Positions 34,930 to 46,149 of a stretch of DNA of 64,000 nucleotides are shown here, in pieces. The notes under the pieces were generated by a model. The model was given only the letters and a program-made list of their open reading frames with translations. It was not told the origin of the DNA and made no database searches. Every line of letters starts with the position of its first letter. Positions within the stretch are counted from its first letter, which is position 1. A program made the position numbers and the translations under genes. The DNA lies in the NCBI GenBank assembly GCA_022702705.1, contig CM040427.1:75011283-75075282 (forward strand), in the 5' to 3' direction. This DNA is from Papilionanthe hookeriana x Papilionanthe teres. Lineage: Eukaryota; Streptophyta; Magnoliopsida; Asparagales; Orchidaceae.

Positions 34930-35420
34930 TAGGTTCAATGTGGGTTGGACCTAAAGTTTTGGTTATCTTGAGTTTAAATTAGGTTCAAAATGGGTTGAAC
35001 CTAAGGTTTAGGTTAACTTGAGTTCAAGTTAGATTGGACTCAAGTTATGTTTAAGTTTAGGTTAGGTTCAATGTGGGTTGAACCTAAGGTTTTAGGTTAA
35101 CTTGAGTTCAAGTTGGATTGGACTCAAGTCATGTTTGAGTTTAGATTAGGTTTAATATGGGTTGAAACTAAGGTTTAGGTTAACATGAGTTTAAATTGGA
35201 TTGGACTCAAGTTAGGTTATGTTTGAGTTTAGGTTAGGTTCAATATGAATTGAACCTAAGGTTTAGGTTAACTTGAGTTCAAGTTTGATTGGACTCAAGT
35301 TAGGTTACATTTGAATCTAATTCAATGTTTGAGTTTAGGTTAGGTTCAATGTGGTTTGAACCTAAGATTTAGGTTAACTTGAGTTCAAGTTGGATTGGAC
35401 TCAATTTAGGTTATGTTTGA
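34930..35420 (-). repeat. 82-bp tandem array (5' LTR)
   Basis: About six units with GGTTAACTTGAGTTCAAGTT. Counterpart of 14780-15380. Confidence 0.8.
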
Positions 35421-35459
35421 TGTTTATGTTATGTTGGACTTGGACTAAAGGTTGGATTT

Positions 35460-36440
35460 GGGTTTAATTAAACCTTAGTTGATTAAGGTTTAATAATTAA
35501 TCAAGTCTAATGTGGTAGACTTAATTAGAATTTGTGTTTGATTAAGTCTTACTTAGTTAAGACTTAATAGTTTAATTAGGTCTAATGAGTTAGACTTAAT
35601 TAAGGTTTATGTTTGATTAAGTCTAATTTAGTTAAGACTTAATGGTCTTATTCGGTCTAAGGGTTAGATCTAATTAGGGTTTAAGTTTGATTAAACCTTA
35701 GTTAGTTAAGGTTTAATGATTTAATTAGGTCTAAGGGGTTAGACTTAATTAGGGTTTAAGTTTGATTAAACCTTAGTTGGTTAAGGTTTAATGGTTTAAC
35801 TAGGTCTAATGGATTAGACCTAATTAGGGTTTATGTTTGACTAAACCTTAGTTAGTTAAGGTCTAATGGTTTAATTAGGTCTAATGGGTTAGACCTAATT
35901 AGGGTTTAGGTTTGATTAAGTCTAATTGAGTTAAGACTTAATGGTTTACTTGGGTCTAAGGGTTAGACCTAATTAGGTTTAAGTTTGATTAAACCTTAGT
36001 TAGTTAAGGTTTAATGGTTTAATTTGGTCTAATGGGTTAGACCTAATTAAGGTTTATATTTGATTAAACCTTAGTTAGTTAAGGTCTAATGGTTTAATTA
36101 GGTCTAATGGGTTAGACCTAATTAGGGTTTAGGTTTGATTAAGTCTAATTTAGTTAAGACTTAATGGTTTAATTAGGTCTAAGGGTTAGACCTAATTAGG
36201 GTTTATGTTTGATTAAACCTTAGTTAGTTAAGGTTTAATGGTTTAATTAGGTCTAATGGATTAGACCTAATTAGGGTTTATGTTTGATTAAACCTTAGTT
36301 AGTTAAGGTCTAATGGTTTTAATTAGGTCTAATGGATTGGACCTAATTAGGGTTTAGATTTTATTAAGTCTAATTTAGTTAAGACTTAATGGTTTAGTTA
36401 GGTCTATGGGTTAGACCTAATTAGGGTTTAAGTTTGATTA
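35460..36440 (-). repeat. 74-bp telo-box array (5' LTR)
   Basis: About a dozen partly scrambled units of the AAACCCTAA-bearing repeat, more than in the 3' LTR (15400-16030). Confidence 0.78.
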
Positions 36441-36459
36441 AACCTTATGTTTTAAGGGG

Positions 36460-37660
36460 GTTAATTAAGTTTAATATGGTTTTAATTAAAGGTTTGGTTT
36501 TGAATTAAACCCTAAGTTTCAATAAGTTAACTAAGTTTAATGTGTCCTTAAACTTAATTAAGAGGATTTGGTTTTAGTTAATTAAGTCTAATATGTCCTT
36601 AAACTTAATTTAAAGAGTTTTGATTCTACTTAATTAAGTTTAATATGCCCTTAAACCTAATTAAGAGAGCTTAGTTTTGGTTAATTAAGTTTAATATGTC
36701 CTTAAACCTAATTAAAAATTTAATTTTTATATTAAACCTAATTTAAGTAAGGTTTAATGGGTTAATTAAGCTTAATTTGTCTTTAAACTTAATTAAAAGA
36801 TTTGATTTTGGTTAATTAGGTTTAATATGTCCTTAAACCTAATTAAAAATTTAATTTTTATATTAAACCTAATTTAAGTAAGGTTTAATGGGTTAATTAA
36901 GCTTAATTTGTCTTTAAACTTAATTAAAAGATTTGATTTTGGTTAATTAGGTTTAATATGTCCTTAAACCTAATTAAAAATTTATATTAAACCTAATTTA
37001 AATAAGGTTTAATGGGTTAATTAAGCTTAATTTGTCTTTAAACTTAATTAAAAGATTTGATTTTGGTTAATTAGGTTTAATATGTCTTTAAACCTACTTA
37101 AAAATTTAATTTTTATATTAAACCTAATTTAAGTAAGGTTTAATGGGTTAATTAAGCTTAATTTGTCTTTAAACTTAATTAAAAGATTTGATTTTGGTTA
37201 ATTAGGTTTAATATGTCCTTAAACCTAATTAAAATTTTAATTTTTATATTAAACCTAATTTAAGTAAGGTTTAATGGGTTTAAACTTAATTAAAAGATTT
37301 GATTTTGGTTAATTAGGTTTAATATGTCCTTAAACCTAATTAAAAATTTAATTTTTATATTAAATCTAATTTAAGTAAGGTTTAATGGGTTAATTAAGCT
37401 TAATTTGTCTTTAAACTTAATTAAAAGATTTGATTTTGGTTAATTAGGTTTAATATGTCTTTAAATCTAATTAAAAATTTAATTTTTATATTAAACCTAA
37501 TTTAAGTAAGGTTTAATGGGTTAATTAAGCTTAATTTGTCTTTAAACTTAATTAAAATATTTGATTTTGGTTAATTAGATTTAATATGTCCTTAAACCTA
37601 ATTAAAAATTTAATTTTTATATTAAACCTAATTTAAGTAAGGTTTAATGGATTTAAATGT
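36460..37660 (-). repeat. 131-bp tandem array (5' LTR)
   Basis: About seven full units plus shortened ones (for example near 37275, where the middle of a unit is missing), against about eleven in the 3' LTR. Confidence 0.82.
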
Positions 37661-38309
37661 TATTTTAAAACCTAATTAAGTCTAATTTGGTCATTTTAGA
37701 CTTAAGTGAAGTTTACCATTAGTCTATCATAGACTAGAACCATTTTCAAACTTAGATCATTGATGAAAATAGGCTAAGTTTATAAAGGGTTATTTTTAGG
37801 ATTAAAATTATTTAATTAATAAAGAATTTCAACCCTAAGTTTCAAAATATTATTCAAAATAATTTCTATGACCTAGAAATGGTTTTCTTAGGGTTATTGT
37901 CTGTTGCCCTATCATTTCTAGTCATTTGCATTTTATTTTTCTTAATTTTCAATTTTTTATAATTATTATTTGAAATAATTACAAAGAAACTTGAAAATTA
38001 AATAAAAGCGCCTTAGACATGTTTTCTGTCCTTGGAAAAATTATGGAAGGTTCCTAAGAACATAAAGATAAATGCCTCAAAGTTTCATAAATTTTTTATT
38101 TATAAATAATTTTTAATAATTAAAATACTCTAGAGAGTATTTAATTAATTAAAAATTAAATACAGGTAATAAAATTATGATTTTTATTTCATAAATTTCT
38201 CCTCTTCAAGAGCTTTATAGAGGTATTTTTATCATATTTTTGTGACCTCTAGATAAAAAGATATTTATTTTTGAAGTTTTTAAGGTTTTACGGATTTTTT
38301 TTTTATAAT

Positions 38310-38470
38310 TTCCCGCCGCCAAACTCACCATTGTTCGACGCGTGTCCTCGTACGCGTCGAACAAGCGGGAGGATCCGCTGTGGGGATCCGAACACGAGAC
38401 ACCGCAGGGAATCATCCGCGCCTTCCATCCCTTAGGCGTGGGATCGGACGGTCGAGATAATTCGGATAAA
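38310..38470 (-). other. GC-rich island with hairpin (5' LTR)
   Basis: A 13-bp perfect inverted repeat, arms 38331-38343 and 38352-38364, loop of 8 nt. The outer pairs are TT/AA here and CC/GG in the lone LTR, so pairing is kept while the bases differ. Confidence 0.75.
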
Positions 38471-38563
38471 AAATCTGAATTATTTCGAACCATTAAACTT
38501 TAAACATCAATATCTCACTCATTTCTTGATGAAATTGAGTGATTTTTTTTAAATGATCATCTG

Positions 38564-39141
38564 AGTCGGGAAATTATCGAAGTTCGCTTCGAATCTGTGA
38601 TTTCTCCTACCTTTCTTCCTTCGAATTTCCAAAACAAAAATGTTCCAAACTTGATCCATTCCCTATTGAAATTCTAAAATTCAATCTCTTGAAAACTTAA
38701 ACCTTGAAATTCTTGAGAGCGGAACTACCGATTATTATCGAGAGTTTTCTTAGGTGATTCCCGTCACTTAAGATGTAATTAACTATAGGGGCTTGCCCTT
38801 ATAGGGAATTTTAAGAACCTGGTAATATAAACCCCGTTTAATGTTTTCATATTAAGCGGGGAACTTGTCGGCTTATAAAATTGATTCGCGAGACCAAACG
38901 GATGTCACAAATCTCCTAGTTTATTTAATCGAGCCCCATCATCGAAAAGTGTGACTATTCTTCGGGATAGATACACGGTTTGTGGTGTGGCGCTCGTTTA
39001 TATAAACTATTTGGGATGTGAGATCGGTTTGATTTCATATCTTAAAATTTTTAAACTTAAAATTACTTTCAAAATCAAATGTTATTCTTTAAACTATATA
39101 TATATTTAAATTAAATTTAAAATATAAAAATAAGCCGCACA
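38564..39141 (+). mobile_element. Element B 5' LTR, last 578 bp only
   Basis: Matches 58362-58945 at high identity by eye, with about 15 differences, several of them CG here against TG or CA there. It ends AAGCCGCACA just before the primer site. The first ~6.7 kb of the LTR is missing and element A's LTR abuts directly. Confidence 0.9.
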
Positions 39142-39146
39142 ATTTC

Positions 39147-39164
39147 TGGCGACTCCGCTGGGGA
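39147..39164 (+). promoter_or_regulatory. Primer binding site (tRNA-Arg), element B
   Basis: TGGCGACTCCGCTGGGGA, identical to the site in element A, five bases after the LTR end at 39141. Confidence 0.9.
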
Positions 39165-39656
39165 CAATTCCTCTTCCATTTTTAATCAAATAGTTCTGCT
39201 TTCAAAAATCGGTAGTGTATCCATGTCCCTAATGGATCAAACTACCCTTCTTTCCGTTGGAATATTATGTTCATTTCTACCTTGAACAAGTATAGCCAAC
39301 ATTCTCTCGGATTTAGGAGCCACTGTTTAGACATCCCTAAACAGAGAGGTTCCGAGATCCTTTTACCTCATTTCTGAGGTGGGGTGGACCCCCAATAGGT
39401 GTTAGTTTAGGAGTGATCCTTCGAGTCAAGAAGTCTTGCATAAGACTTTCTTTTCCTTTCTAACTCTGAATCAGATTCATTACCTTCTCTACACCTTTGA
39501 ACACTCCGTTCTAAATAAACAAACCCTCTAATGAATGACTCTTTTAATAAGTATACATGAACAAGAATGTGTTCGGACTCTTTTCGATTCCTTTCTTTTC
39601 GTCTCGATTAAAAGAAGCATAACTCGGGATCGACAATCGGAATCTACCTTGCGGAA
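39165..39656 (+). other. Leader of element B with 18-nt match to the 3' end
   Basis: Non-coding. Bases 39385-39402 are the exact reverse complement of 51672-51689, just before the 3' LTR. Slightly upstream, ACCTCATTTCTGAGGT (39365-39380) resembles the inverted start of the LTR. Confidence 0.7.
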
Positions 39657-40515
39657 ATGGAAGCCCCAAAGCTGATTTTCTCCTTCACCAATGGATCGGA
39701 CTTCGCCGTTTACAAGGATGAGTCGCCCGACAATGGGATCATCCGATTTGGACGAGGATTCGAGAACACAAATGTCGGGATCGCCGACGTTACCCTTTCG
39801 CACCGATGGACAAAGTGTCGAAGCCGAGAAACCCATGATTGAGTTCGACCTTAAGTCGACTCAAGAGTTTCCTCCTCTGCGAAGGGTTCCGGTCGAGAGG
39901 AATACTACTCGTCCATGGGAGGACCGTTATCTCTACCCCACTTGGTCTAGTCGTCTCTGCACCTACCCCGGCTCCCGCCAAGCCGAAGGGGAAGGAAGTT
40001 CGAATTTGTAACGAACATGTTACCGTGGAGGGTACGGATTTCCGTGCGAGACCTTCGTTTTTGAAATTGGGTCCAGCTCGAGGGTTCCACCCCTAACACG
40101 GACTCAGAGGAGAAACAGAGGCAGGAAGATTGCCAGGAAGGCCAGAGCTGCTGAAGTCGCTTTCTTAGAAGAAATCCCTGAGTACACACCACTACCTGAA
40201 TACATACCATTGTCTGAGTATACACCCCTTTTGGAAGGAAGTAGATTCCATCCCCTTTCCGCCGCAGCTGACGAGGAAAATGTCCGCAAGATTGCCTCTA
40301 CATTACCTCGACCCGCATATTACAGCGACAACAGAAAGAAAAGGGCTAGGGTTACACCACTTGCCCGACTACAGACTGTGATTGAGAAGTTAGCAAGGAA
40401 AGAAAGATGCCCTGTATCGGAAATTTTAAGAAGGATAGGGCGGGTGCCGGCCAAATCCCGTCTTGGGCCGCGAGTAGAATCTGCTATCGCTGCGAAGAGC
40501 CTAATAAGAAGATGA
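39657..40515 (+). pseudogene. N-terminal ORF upstream of gag, frameshifted
   Basis: Three overlapping frames (from ATG 39657, 39691 and 40210) together look like one former reading frame. The last is clearest: a basic part (TQRRNRGRKIARKAR near 40100), then a proline repeat PEYTPLPEYIPLSEYTPL at about 40180-40230, then a Lys/Arg-rich end with RVPAKSRLGPRV. The PEYTP motif and the LGPR motif both recur in element A (NLPEYTPEEPYI; VKFQLGPRI). No known domain. Corresponds to the extra ORF before gag in element A. Confidence 0.5.
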
Positions 40516-40624
40516 AGGCTAGTCTACTCGTTGTTGTTTCGGGTTTACGGATCGGGGAGGATACCACCTTCCAAGCATTCAGGCGACGGACCATCCGGTC
40601 CTAGGCCTCCTACTTGCTAGAAGG

Positions 40625-42584
40625 ATGGTATGGCGTCCGCACTACGGCCAATTAAGACCGAAACAACAACCGGAAAAGGAAAGTCTCGTCGGGAGACTTG
40701 AGTCCGAGGAAAGTGCTACCGCGAGTAAGGGGACTCATGAGAAAGAAACTCGACAATTGTCACATGACAACTGCAAGGATGTACGGAAAAGACCACGCTG
40801 GAAGATGCTATGGAAAAGTTAAGAGCCGATATTCGGCGACTAGCAAGGGAAAGAGAAGAGAAATTCGGAGATGAAGTTGACTCGTCGAGTTCATGGATGA
40901 TGAATATGCGAGAAATTAATATGGTTGAAACATGAGCTTCGTCGGCTTCACAAGGTGCTCTGCGGCACGCGAAAGAGAGGAGCCGAAGTAATGAGGAGGC
41001 GACTTCAAGAGAAAGATGATACGATCGCCCAAATGGCGAAAAGGATGGAAGAGATGGTCGTAGCCCTAGCCACTCTCCGGAGTCGAGTTCAACCCCAAAG
41101 AGAAACACCCCCAGAAGTTATTCACATTGTAGATGGAGGAAAGGAGATTACATCCGTTAACGGGGATGATCAATTAAAGAAGGATGCAACACAAAGTATG
41201 ATTCCGGAAAAGGATATCAAGAGCTTGGTGGAACAGCAGGTGCGAGAAGCCTTGGCACAATCAAAGAGCGGAACATCCATTCGGACGGGTAGACCTTACC
41301 CCGAAGAATTCGACGCTGTCCAATATCCGAAAGGCTTTGTACCACCTCTGTTCAAGACCTTTGATGGAACCGGAAACCCTCGGCGGCATGTTGCACATTT
41401 TCGTGCCGATTGTTGCAACGCCGGCGGAAGTGATGCTTTACTCTTCCGACAATTTGTCGCGGCACTCGTCGGGGATCGCCTCTGATTGGTATGCGGAATT
41501 ACCAAACGGCTCGGTGAAGACATTTTCGAATTAGAAAACCTCTTCATCAAGCGATTTGTCGGAGCTCGAGCACCACATCACTATAGGTGATTTAGTGGTA
41601 GAGAAGCGAAGCCGAATGAAACCTTGGTGGACTACATACTTCGATGGAGGAATCTAAGTATGAAGTGTGAGCCACGACTACTAAGAACGAGCACGCGAGT
41701 CGGTATTTTACTTAAAATCATTCATGGCCCGATAGCGCTTCTCCTCGAGGGATTTACTATTAAGACTTTCGAGAAGTTGTTAAGCAAGGCCGGAAGCTTG
41801 CAAGAGGAGGCGAAGCAATTAAGTTTCACCGATAAAGCGAACAAACGAAAGCCCGTGAAAACTTTTGAAAAGAAGTCCGGGATCGTCGCGAGCAGTCGAT
41901 AAAGGCAAGCAACCGATACAAATATCGTCGAACGGCCGCAACAACCTCAACAGAATTACCGCAGACCCCGACCCAGCTATCGGTCATCTCGACGAGTATG
42001 AACAACCGCCTCGTCCACAACGTACGTTTAGGGAATTCCCGAGCGAGGAGTATCCGTTCAAGAATGAGGCGAGTGCCGAAAATGTTCCGCGACCGATGAA
42101 GACCCCGGATTTCCAATCGCCGTAGCCTAAAAGACCGGAAGAAGTCGACAAGAAAGGTGATCCCAACTTTTGCCCTTACCACCGGATGCTTGGGCACAAG
42201 ATAGAAGATTGTATTACCTTCAAAAGTTGGCTCAACGACAATCTTCGGAAAGGGAATATAACGATCCCGAAAGAATACATGAAGGAACCCCGTAAAGGAG
42301 GTTCCGTCAATGTTATCTCGACGGATTTCATTGTTCCGATAGATCCCTATGCGGCCGATGATGGATGGACTACCGCTTGAACAAAGTCTTCGAAGAAGGT
42401 TTTGGATCACATCCAAACCGCTTCGGTGCGAGCCTCGATTCGGAGTTCGAAAAGCGTCAAGTCGGCGCTATCACTTGCGATAGAAGAACCACCTCAACAA
42501 GAGACAATTGAAGAAAAGAAGAAAATTGACGAAGAAGAGAGGACCGAGGCTCCTAAGGCTAGGACTAGGGGCCGCTTATCCTAG
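40625..42584 (+). pseudogene. Gag polyprotein, frameshifted
   Basis: Best piece is 40925-41485 (186 residues): a coiled-coil-like Arg/Glu-rich start (EVMRRRLQEKDDTIAQMAKR), then GRPYPEEFDAVQYPKGFVPP, FKTFDGTGNPRRHVAHFRADC and ALLFRQFV. After a shift near 41480 the frame with WYAELPNGSVKTF follows, then 41624-41902 (VDYILRWRNLSMKCEP, LLEGFTIKTFEKLLSKA). From 41865 on, another frame reaches the knuckle FCPYHRMLGHKIEDCITF near 42170-42230, C-X2-H-X4-H-X4-C as in element A, followed by IPKEYMKEP. Role and order are as for the gag of element A. CG-rich patches around 41500-42600 coincide with the breaks. Confidence 0.85.
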
Positions 42585-43210
42585 GATAGTTGTTTCCGAT
42601 TCGGGGAGAAATCCCTCGAACCTCTGACTCTGTATGATTATCTGCCCACTCCAGTGGGATCTTATAATAATGAGGGTTATGGCGTTGGCTACGTTTTGAC
42701 TGTTTCTAACGATTACGTAACTAGCGACAATCAACCTAATCCGGACGTCGATTCCGATAACAATTCTCAAATCATACACAATCTCGACGATTACAATGAC
42801 GAAGAAGACATCCACCAGGGAGGCTACGAGAGTTCAACAAGCAACGAATCTATTTGCGAGTTTCGAGGAGCTCCAATCACAATAGAGTTAGAGCCTTCAG
42901 ACCCCGAAGCTAATCCCGAAGAACTTGTCATTCCAATTCGAAGGAGACACCAAGAAACTCAATGCTAAATTCGAAGAAATCACGAAGTCAACTTAAGAAG
43001 TGGAAGAGTTCTACCTCCGAGAATGGGTCCAAAGGACAAAGGAAAGCGTGTGGTTGTTCGGGAAGAACCAGCCCGGCAGAAGAAATACCCATTCGAGAAG
43101 AAAACGAGGCACATGAAAACAAAGTGGATTACAACGTGCTAGCCCATCTTAGGAAACTACCGACCAACCGAGCATCTACGACGCTCTCATCTTATCAAAG
43201 GAGATGAGAG
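42585..43210 (+). pseudogene. Acidic linker between gag and protease
   Basis: A frame with LTLYDYLPTP at about 42620 (element A: ITLYDFLLP), an Asp/Asn-rich part (NPDVDSDNNSQIIHNLDDY) and PITIELEPSDPEANPEE. After a frame change at 42962 it becomes poor in recognisable matter until LRKLPTNRASTTLS near 43150, the start of the protease segment of element A. No domain recognised. Confidence 0.6.
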
Positions 43211-43256
43211 AAGCTCGATCGAGGCCTTACTTGATCCGTAAATTTACTTAGCTCGA

Positions 43257-43973
43257 ATGGCCGGAGATTCCTTAGATGAGGTTTGCTCGTTAAAAGAACA
43301 ACGAGGTGTTACCTTCACGGACAATGACCTACTACTTGGGACAGCAGACCACAACCGACCCTTGTACATTTCGATTACTAATTGGGAAGTTTACGCTCTC
43401 GGAGTATTTGTGGATCTAGGAGCATCAATCAATATAATGAATCTTCGAACGCTAGCATACTTGGAAATTGATGCTCGCGAGCTCGAAGCGGACAAAATGT
43501 TATTAAGAGGATTCAACCGTAAAGGAGAAAGAGCCCTCGGATCAATAACACTGCTAATGAAGACCGGTGACTTAGCAAAGACAACCGCAAAATTTCACAT
43601 AATTGATTCAGAAACATCGTTCAACGCTCTACTGGGCCGACCATGGATACATGAAAACAGGATGGTACCATCATCTCTACATCAATGCATTAAATACTAT
43701 GATGGAGGGGAACAATGTATTAAAGGTGACTTACAACCGTTCTCCGTACATGAAATTGGAATCCATGAAGATGCAGCTTATTATGCACCTCCGAAGAAAA
43801 CAATCTTCTCCAGAGATACCATAACAAATGAAGCAAAGGAAATTTGGGACGACAAAGAACCTGAAGTTCTAGTCCAACAGTCACTCACCACTCCCTTACG
43901 GCGAGATGGTGAAGGTTTCTCCACAACTTGCATCCGAGGTCGAGGCCGGGGACGAGGTCGTGGCAGACGTTAG
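43257..43973 (+). CDS. Aspartic protease region with RG-rich tail
   Basis: An intact 238-residue frame, the best preserved part of element B. NDLLLGTADHNRPLYI (23-38) leads to the active-site loop GVFVDLGASINIMNL (D53, G55), where element A has DPGAS. FHIIDSETSFNALLGRPWIHE and HEIGIHEDAAYYAP follow. The end is CIRGRGRGRGRGRR. Replacement of the middle residue of the loop (Pro to Leu) does not touch the catalytic Asp. It cleaves Gag-Pol. CG content is low here compared with the flanking segments. Confidence 0.88.
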   Translation: MAGDSLDEVCSLKEQRGVTFTDNDLLLGTADHNRPLYISITNWEVYALGVFVDLGASINIMNLRTLAYLEIDARELEADKMLLRGFNRKGERALGSITLLMKTGDLAKTTAKFHIIDSETSFNALLGRPWIHENRMVPSSLHQCIKYYDGGEQCIKGDLQPFSVHEIGIHEDAAYYAPPKKTIFSRDTITNEAKEIWDDKEPEVLVQQSLTTPLRRDGEGFSTTCIRGRGRGRGRGRR

Positions 43974-44103
43974 GACGATTGGATAGAGGAAACCGACCAT
44001 CAATGTTGATTGGGAAGATAGTTCTGAAGAAGAAAAAGAAATCAAACAAGAAGCAGCGACAATAAGTCGGAAGAAGCCGCAATTCAGGATCCCTCTCGAA
44101 AAT

Positions 44104-45717
44104 GAAAGAAACGAAGAATATAAATCGATGTACGAGAAGATTAACCACTATGTACATACTATGACCCTGACCCCGATCCATTCTAATAAGATCGAGGGTA
44201 TGGAGGTCAAAGAGGTACGTAGCGGTGGTGCAAAGCCAATCAAATTCTACCGTGGTGCTCCTTCCTCCAAAACTGAAAACAATGTACAATTTGAAGATGC
44301 TACTTCATCAGAATTAATGGAATTGCCTTTTGAGTGGTACTCTCCCTGTGTTCAAAATTTAATTCAGCATGGTTTCTTACCTCGACAATGGACAAAAGGT
44401 CAATCACAACATTTTGAAAATTTATGGAATAACTCCGGTCGTCCACCCAATTCAAAACATGGTCTCGAATTCGGCACAGTAGGATCAGTTGACGATAGTG
44501 AATTTTGCATGGTTGTCACCTGCGAGTCTAATGAAAACTGCATGGAAACTACAGAAGAACTCGAAGATTTACAAATTGGAGACGCTCCACCAGAATTTGA
44601 AGAAGAGATCAAATCTACAATAGACGAGTTAACGGAAGTTAACTTAGGTACTAGCGAAGAACCTAGACCTACCTTTGTTAGCTCCTTACTCAATAAAGAA
44701 GACTCCGAAGAAATAATCAAGTTATTAATAGAATTTAAAGACTGTTTTGCTTGGAGCTACGATGAGATGCCAGGTTTAGCTCCAGAGGTCGCAGTCCATA
44801 AGTTAGGGGTGGATCATGCTTCTGTTCCAGTCAGACAAGGTCCCCGAAGAATGCGTCTAGAAATAGGACAATAAGTCATAGCTGAAGTTAAAAAGCTAAT
44901 AGACGCTAAATTTGTCCGTGAAGAACAATACCCGACTTGGCTAGCCAATGTGGTACCGATCGGAAAGAAGAATGGTCGGATCGGAATTTGTGTGGATTTC
45001 GGAGATTTAAACAAGGCATGTCCAAAAGATGAATTTCCTCTACCGATCCCGGAATTAATGATCGACATTGCTTCAACACATGAAATATTCTCATTCATGG
45101 ATGGATCTTCGAGGATGCAACCGGATAAAAATGGCTCCGGAAGATGAAAAACTTACAGCATTTAGAACGCCGATCGGAGTATATTGCTTTACACGGTGAT
45201 ACCATTCGGATCGAAGAACGCAGGAGCAACCTACCGTAGAGCGATGACAAGAATTTTTGATGATCTCATCCACAATCAAGTCGAATGCTACGTGGACGAT
45301 GTGGTCATCAAAAGCAAAGTAAAGGAAAACCACTCGTATGATTTGAGAATTGTTTTCGAACGATTAAGACAATTTAACCTTAAGATGAATCCCTTAAAAT
45401 GCGCCTTCGGCGTCACCTCCGGGAAATTCTTAGGATTCGTTGTCCGACATCGTGGAATTGAAATCGACCCGGAAAAGATAAAAGCTATCTTAGAAATGCC
45501 ACCTCCCAAAACCTTAAAGCAACTACGATCTTTTCAAGGGAAGGCGGCATATCTTCGACGCTTTATCTCGAACTTGTCGGGTAGGTGTCGGCCTTTCTCG
45601 GCATTAGTTAAAAAGGACGTCAAATTTATTTGGGAAGAGAAATGCCGGAGGGCCTTCGAGGACATTAAACAATATTTAATGACACCTCCCGTGTTAGCGA
45701 GCCCCGGTCTCGGGTAG
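44104..45717 (+). pseudogene. Reverse transcriptase region of pol, interrupted
   Basis: 44128-44874 starts with the conserved linker (MYEKINHYVHTM) and runs through YDEMPGLAPEVAVHKLG to a TAA at 44872 where element A has a Gln codon. The frame goes on as VIAEVKKLI and WLANVVPIGKKNGRIG. It then reaches NKACPKDEFPLPIPELM and SFMDGSS with the first catalytic Asp. A one-base shift at about 45110 is reversed near 45195. After it come VIPFGSKNAGATYRRAM, YVDDVVIKSK (YVDD about 45288-45299) and GKFLGFVVRHRGIEIDP. Several otherwise invariant residues are altered, Leu to Ser in PFGLKN and Gln to Arg in ATYQRA. The affected codons contain new CG dinucleotides. Confidence 0.9.
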
Positions 45718-46117
45718 ACCGTCGATACTTTATACCGCGGCTTTAGATGACTCACTCGGAGCCCCGTTAGCCTGAGTCAATGATGAGGGTAAAGAAAATG
45801 CTCTTTACTACCTAAGCCGTCGTTTACTTCCGACGGAAATAAGGTATCTCGCAATTGAAAAGCACTGTTTGGCCCTGATCTTCGCCGCTCAAAAGCTCAG
45901 GCACTACATGCTTTCTCATAAGGTCAACCTGATTTCGAAATTTAATCCATTGCAATACTTGATGACCCGTCCGACGCTTTACGGTAGACTTGCCGGATGG
46001 TCGATGATATTATTGCAATTCGATATAACTTTCGTGCCTCTTCGTGCCGTAAAGGGACAAGTCTTAGCGAACTTCCTCGCAGCGACACCCTTTGCCGCGA
46101 GAATCTCCTCTCGATGA
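45718..46117 (+). pseudogene. RT-linked RNase H, decayed
   Basis: After a frame change at about 45712 the reading has LYTAALDDSLGAPLA, with Ala in place of the catalytic Asp as in element A, and a TGA soon after. LIFAAQKLRHYMLSHKVNLIS and QFDITFVPLRAVKGQ follow in 45869-46117. Confidence 0.82.
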
Positions 46118-46149
46118 CGATTTACCGGATGAACAAATAATGAACCTAG

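Larger units (their letters stand above)
11997..38563 (-). mobile_element. Element A: Tat-lineage LTR retrotransposon with AlkB gene
   Basis: A minus-strand Ty3/gypsy element: 3' LTR 11997-20963, 3' UTR array, AlkB-type gene, small ORF, integrase, two RNases H, RT, protease, gag, N-terminal ORF, primer site 32265-32282, and a 5' LTR 32293-38563 missing its outer ~2.7 kb. LTRs end in ACCGCCGACA and begin TGTTGACCTCATTTT. The dual RNase H and tRNA-Arg primer site place it in the Tat/Ogre lineage. Coding frames are interrupted by a handful of stops and shifts only, so the copy is fairly recent but not autonomous as read. The 5 bp left of the 3' LTR end (GACGT) are a candidate target duplication whose partner is lost on the truncated side. 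Confidence 0.9.
32293..38563 (-). mobile_element. Element A 5' LTR, truncated
   Basis: 6,271 bp that match 11997-18540 in the same orientation, from the CCGCCGACA end through all U5/R arrays to just past the GC island. The outer part with promoter and 80-bp array is missing. The match breaks at 38563, where DNA of element B begins. As it stands, this element has lost its own promoter. Confidence 0.9.
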
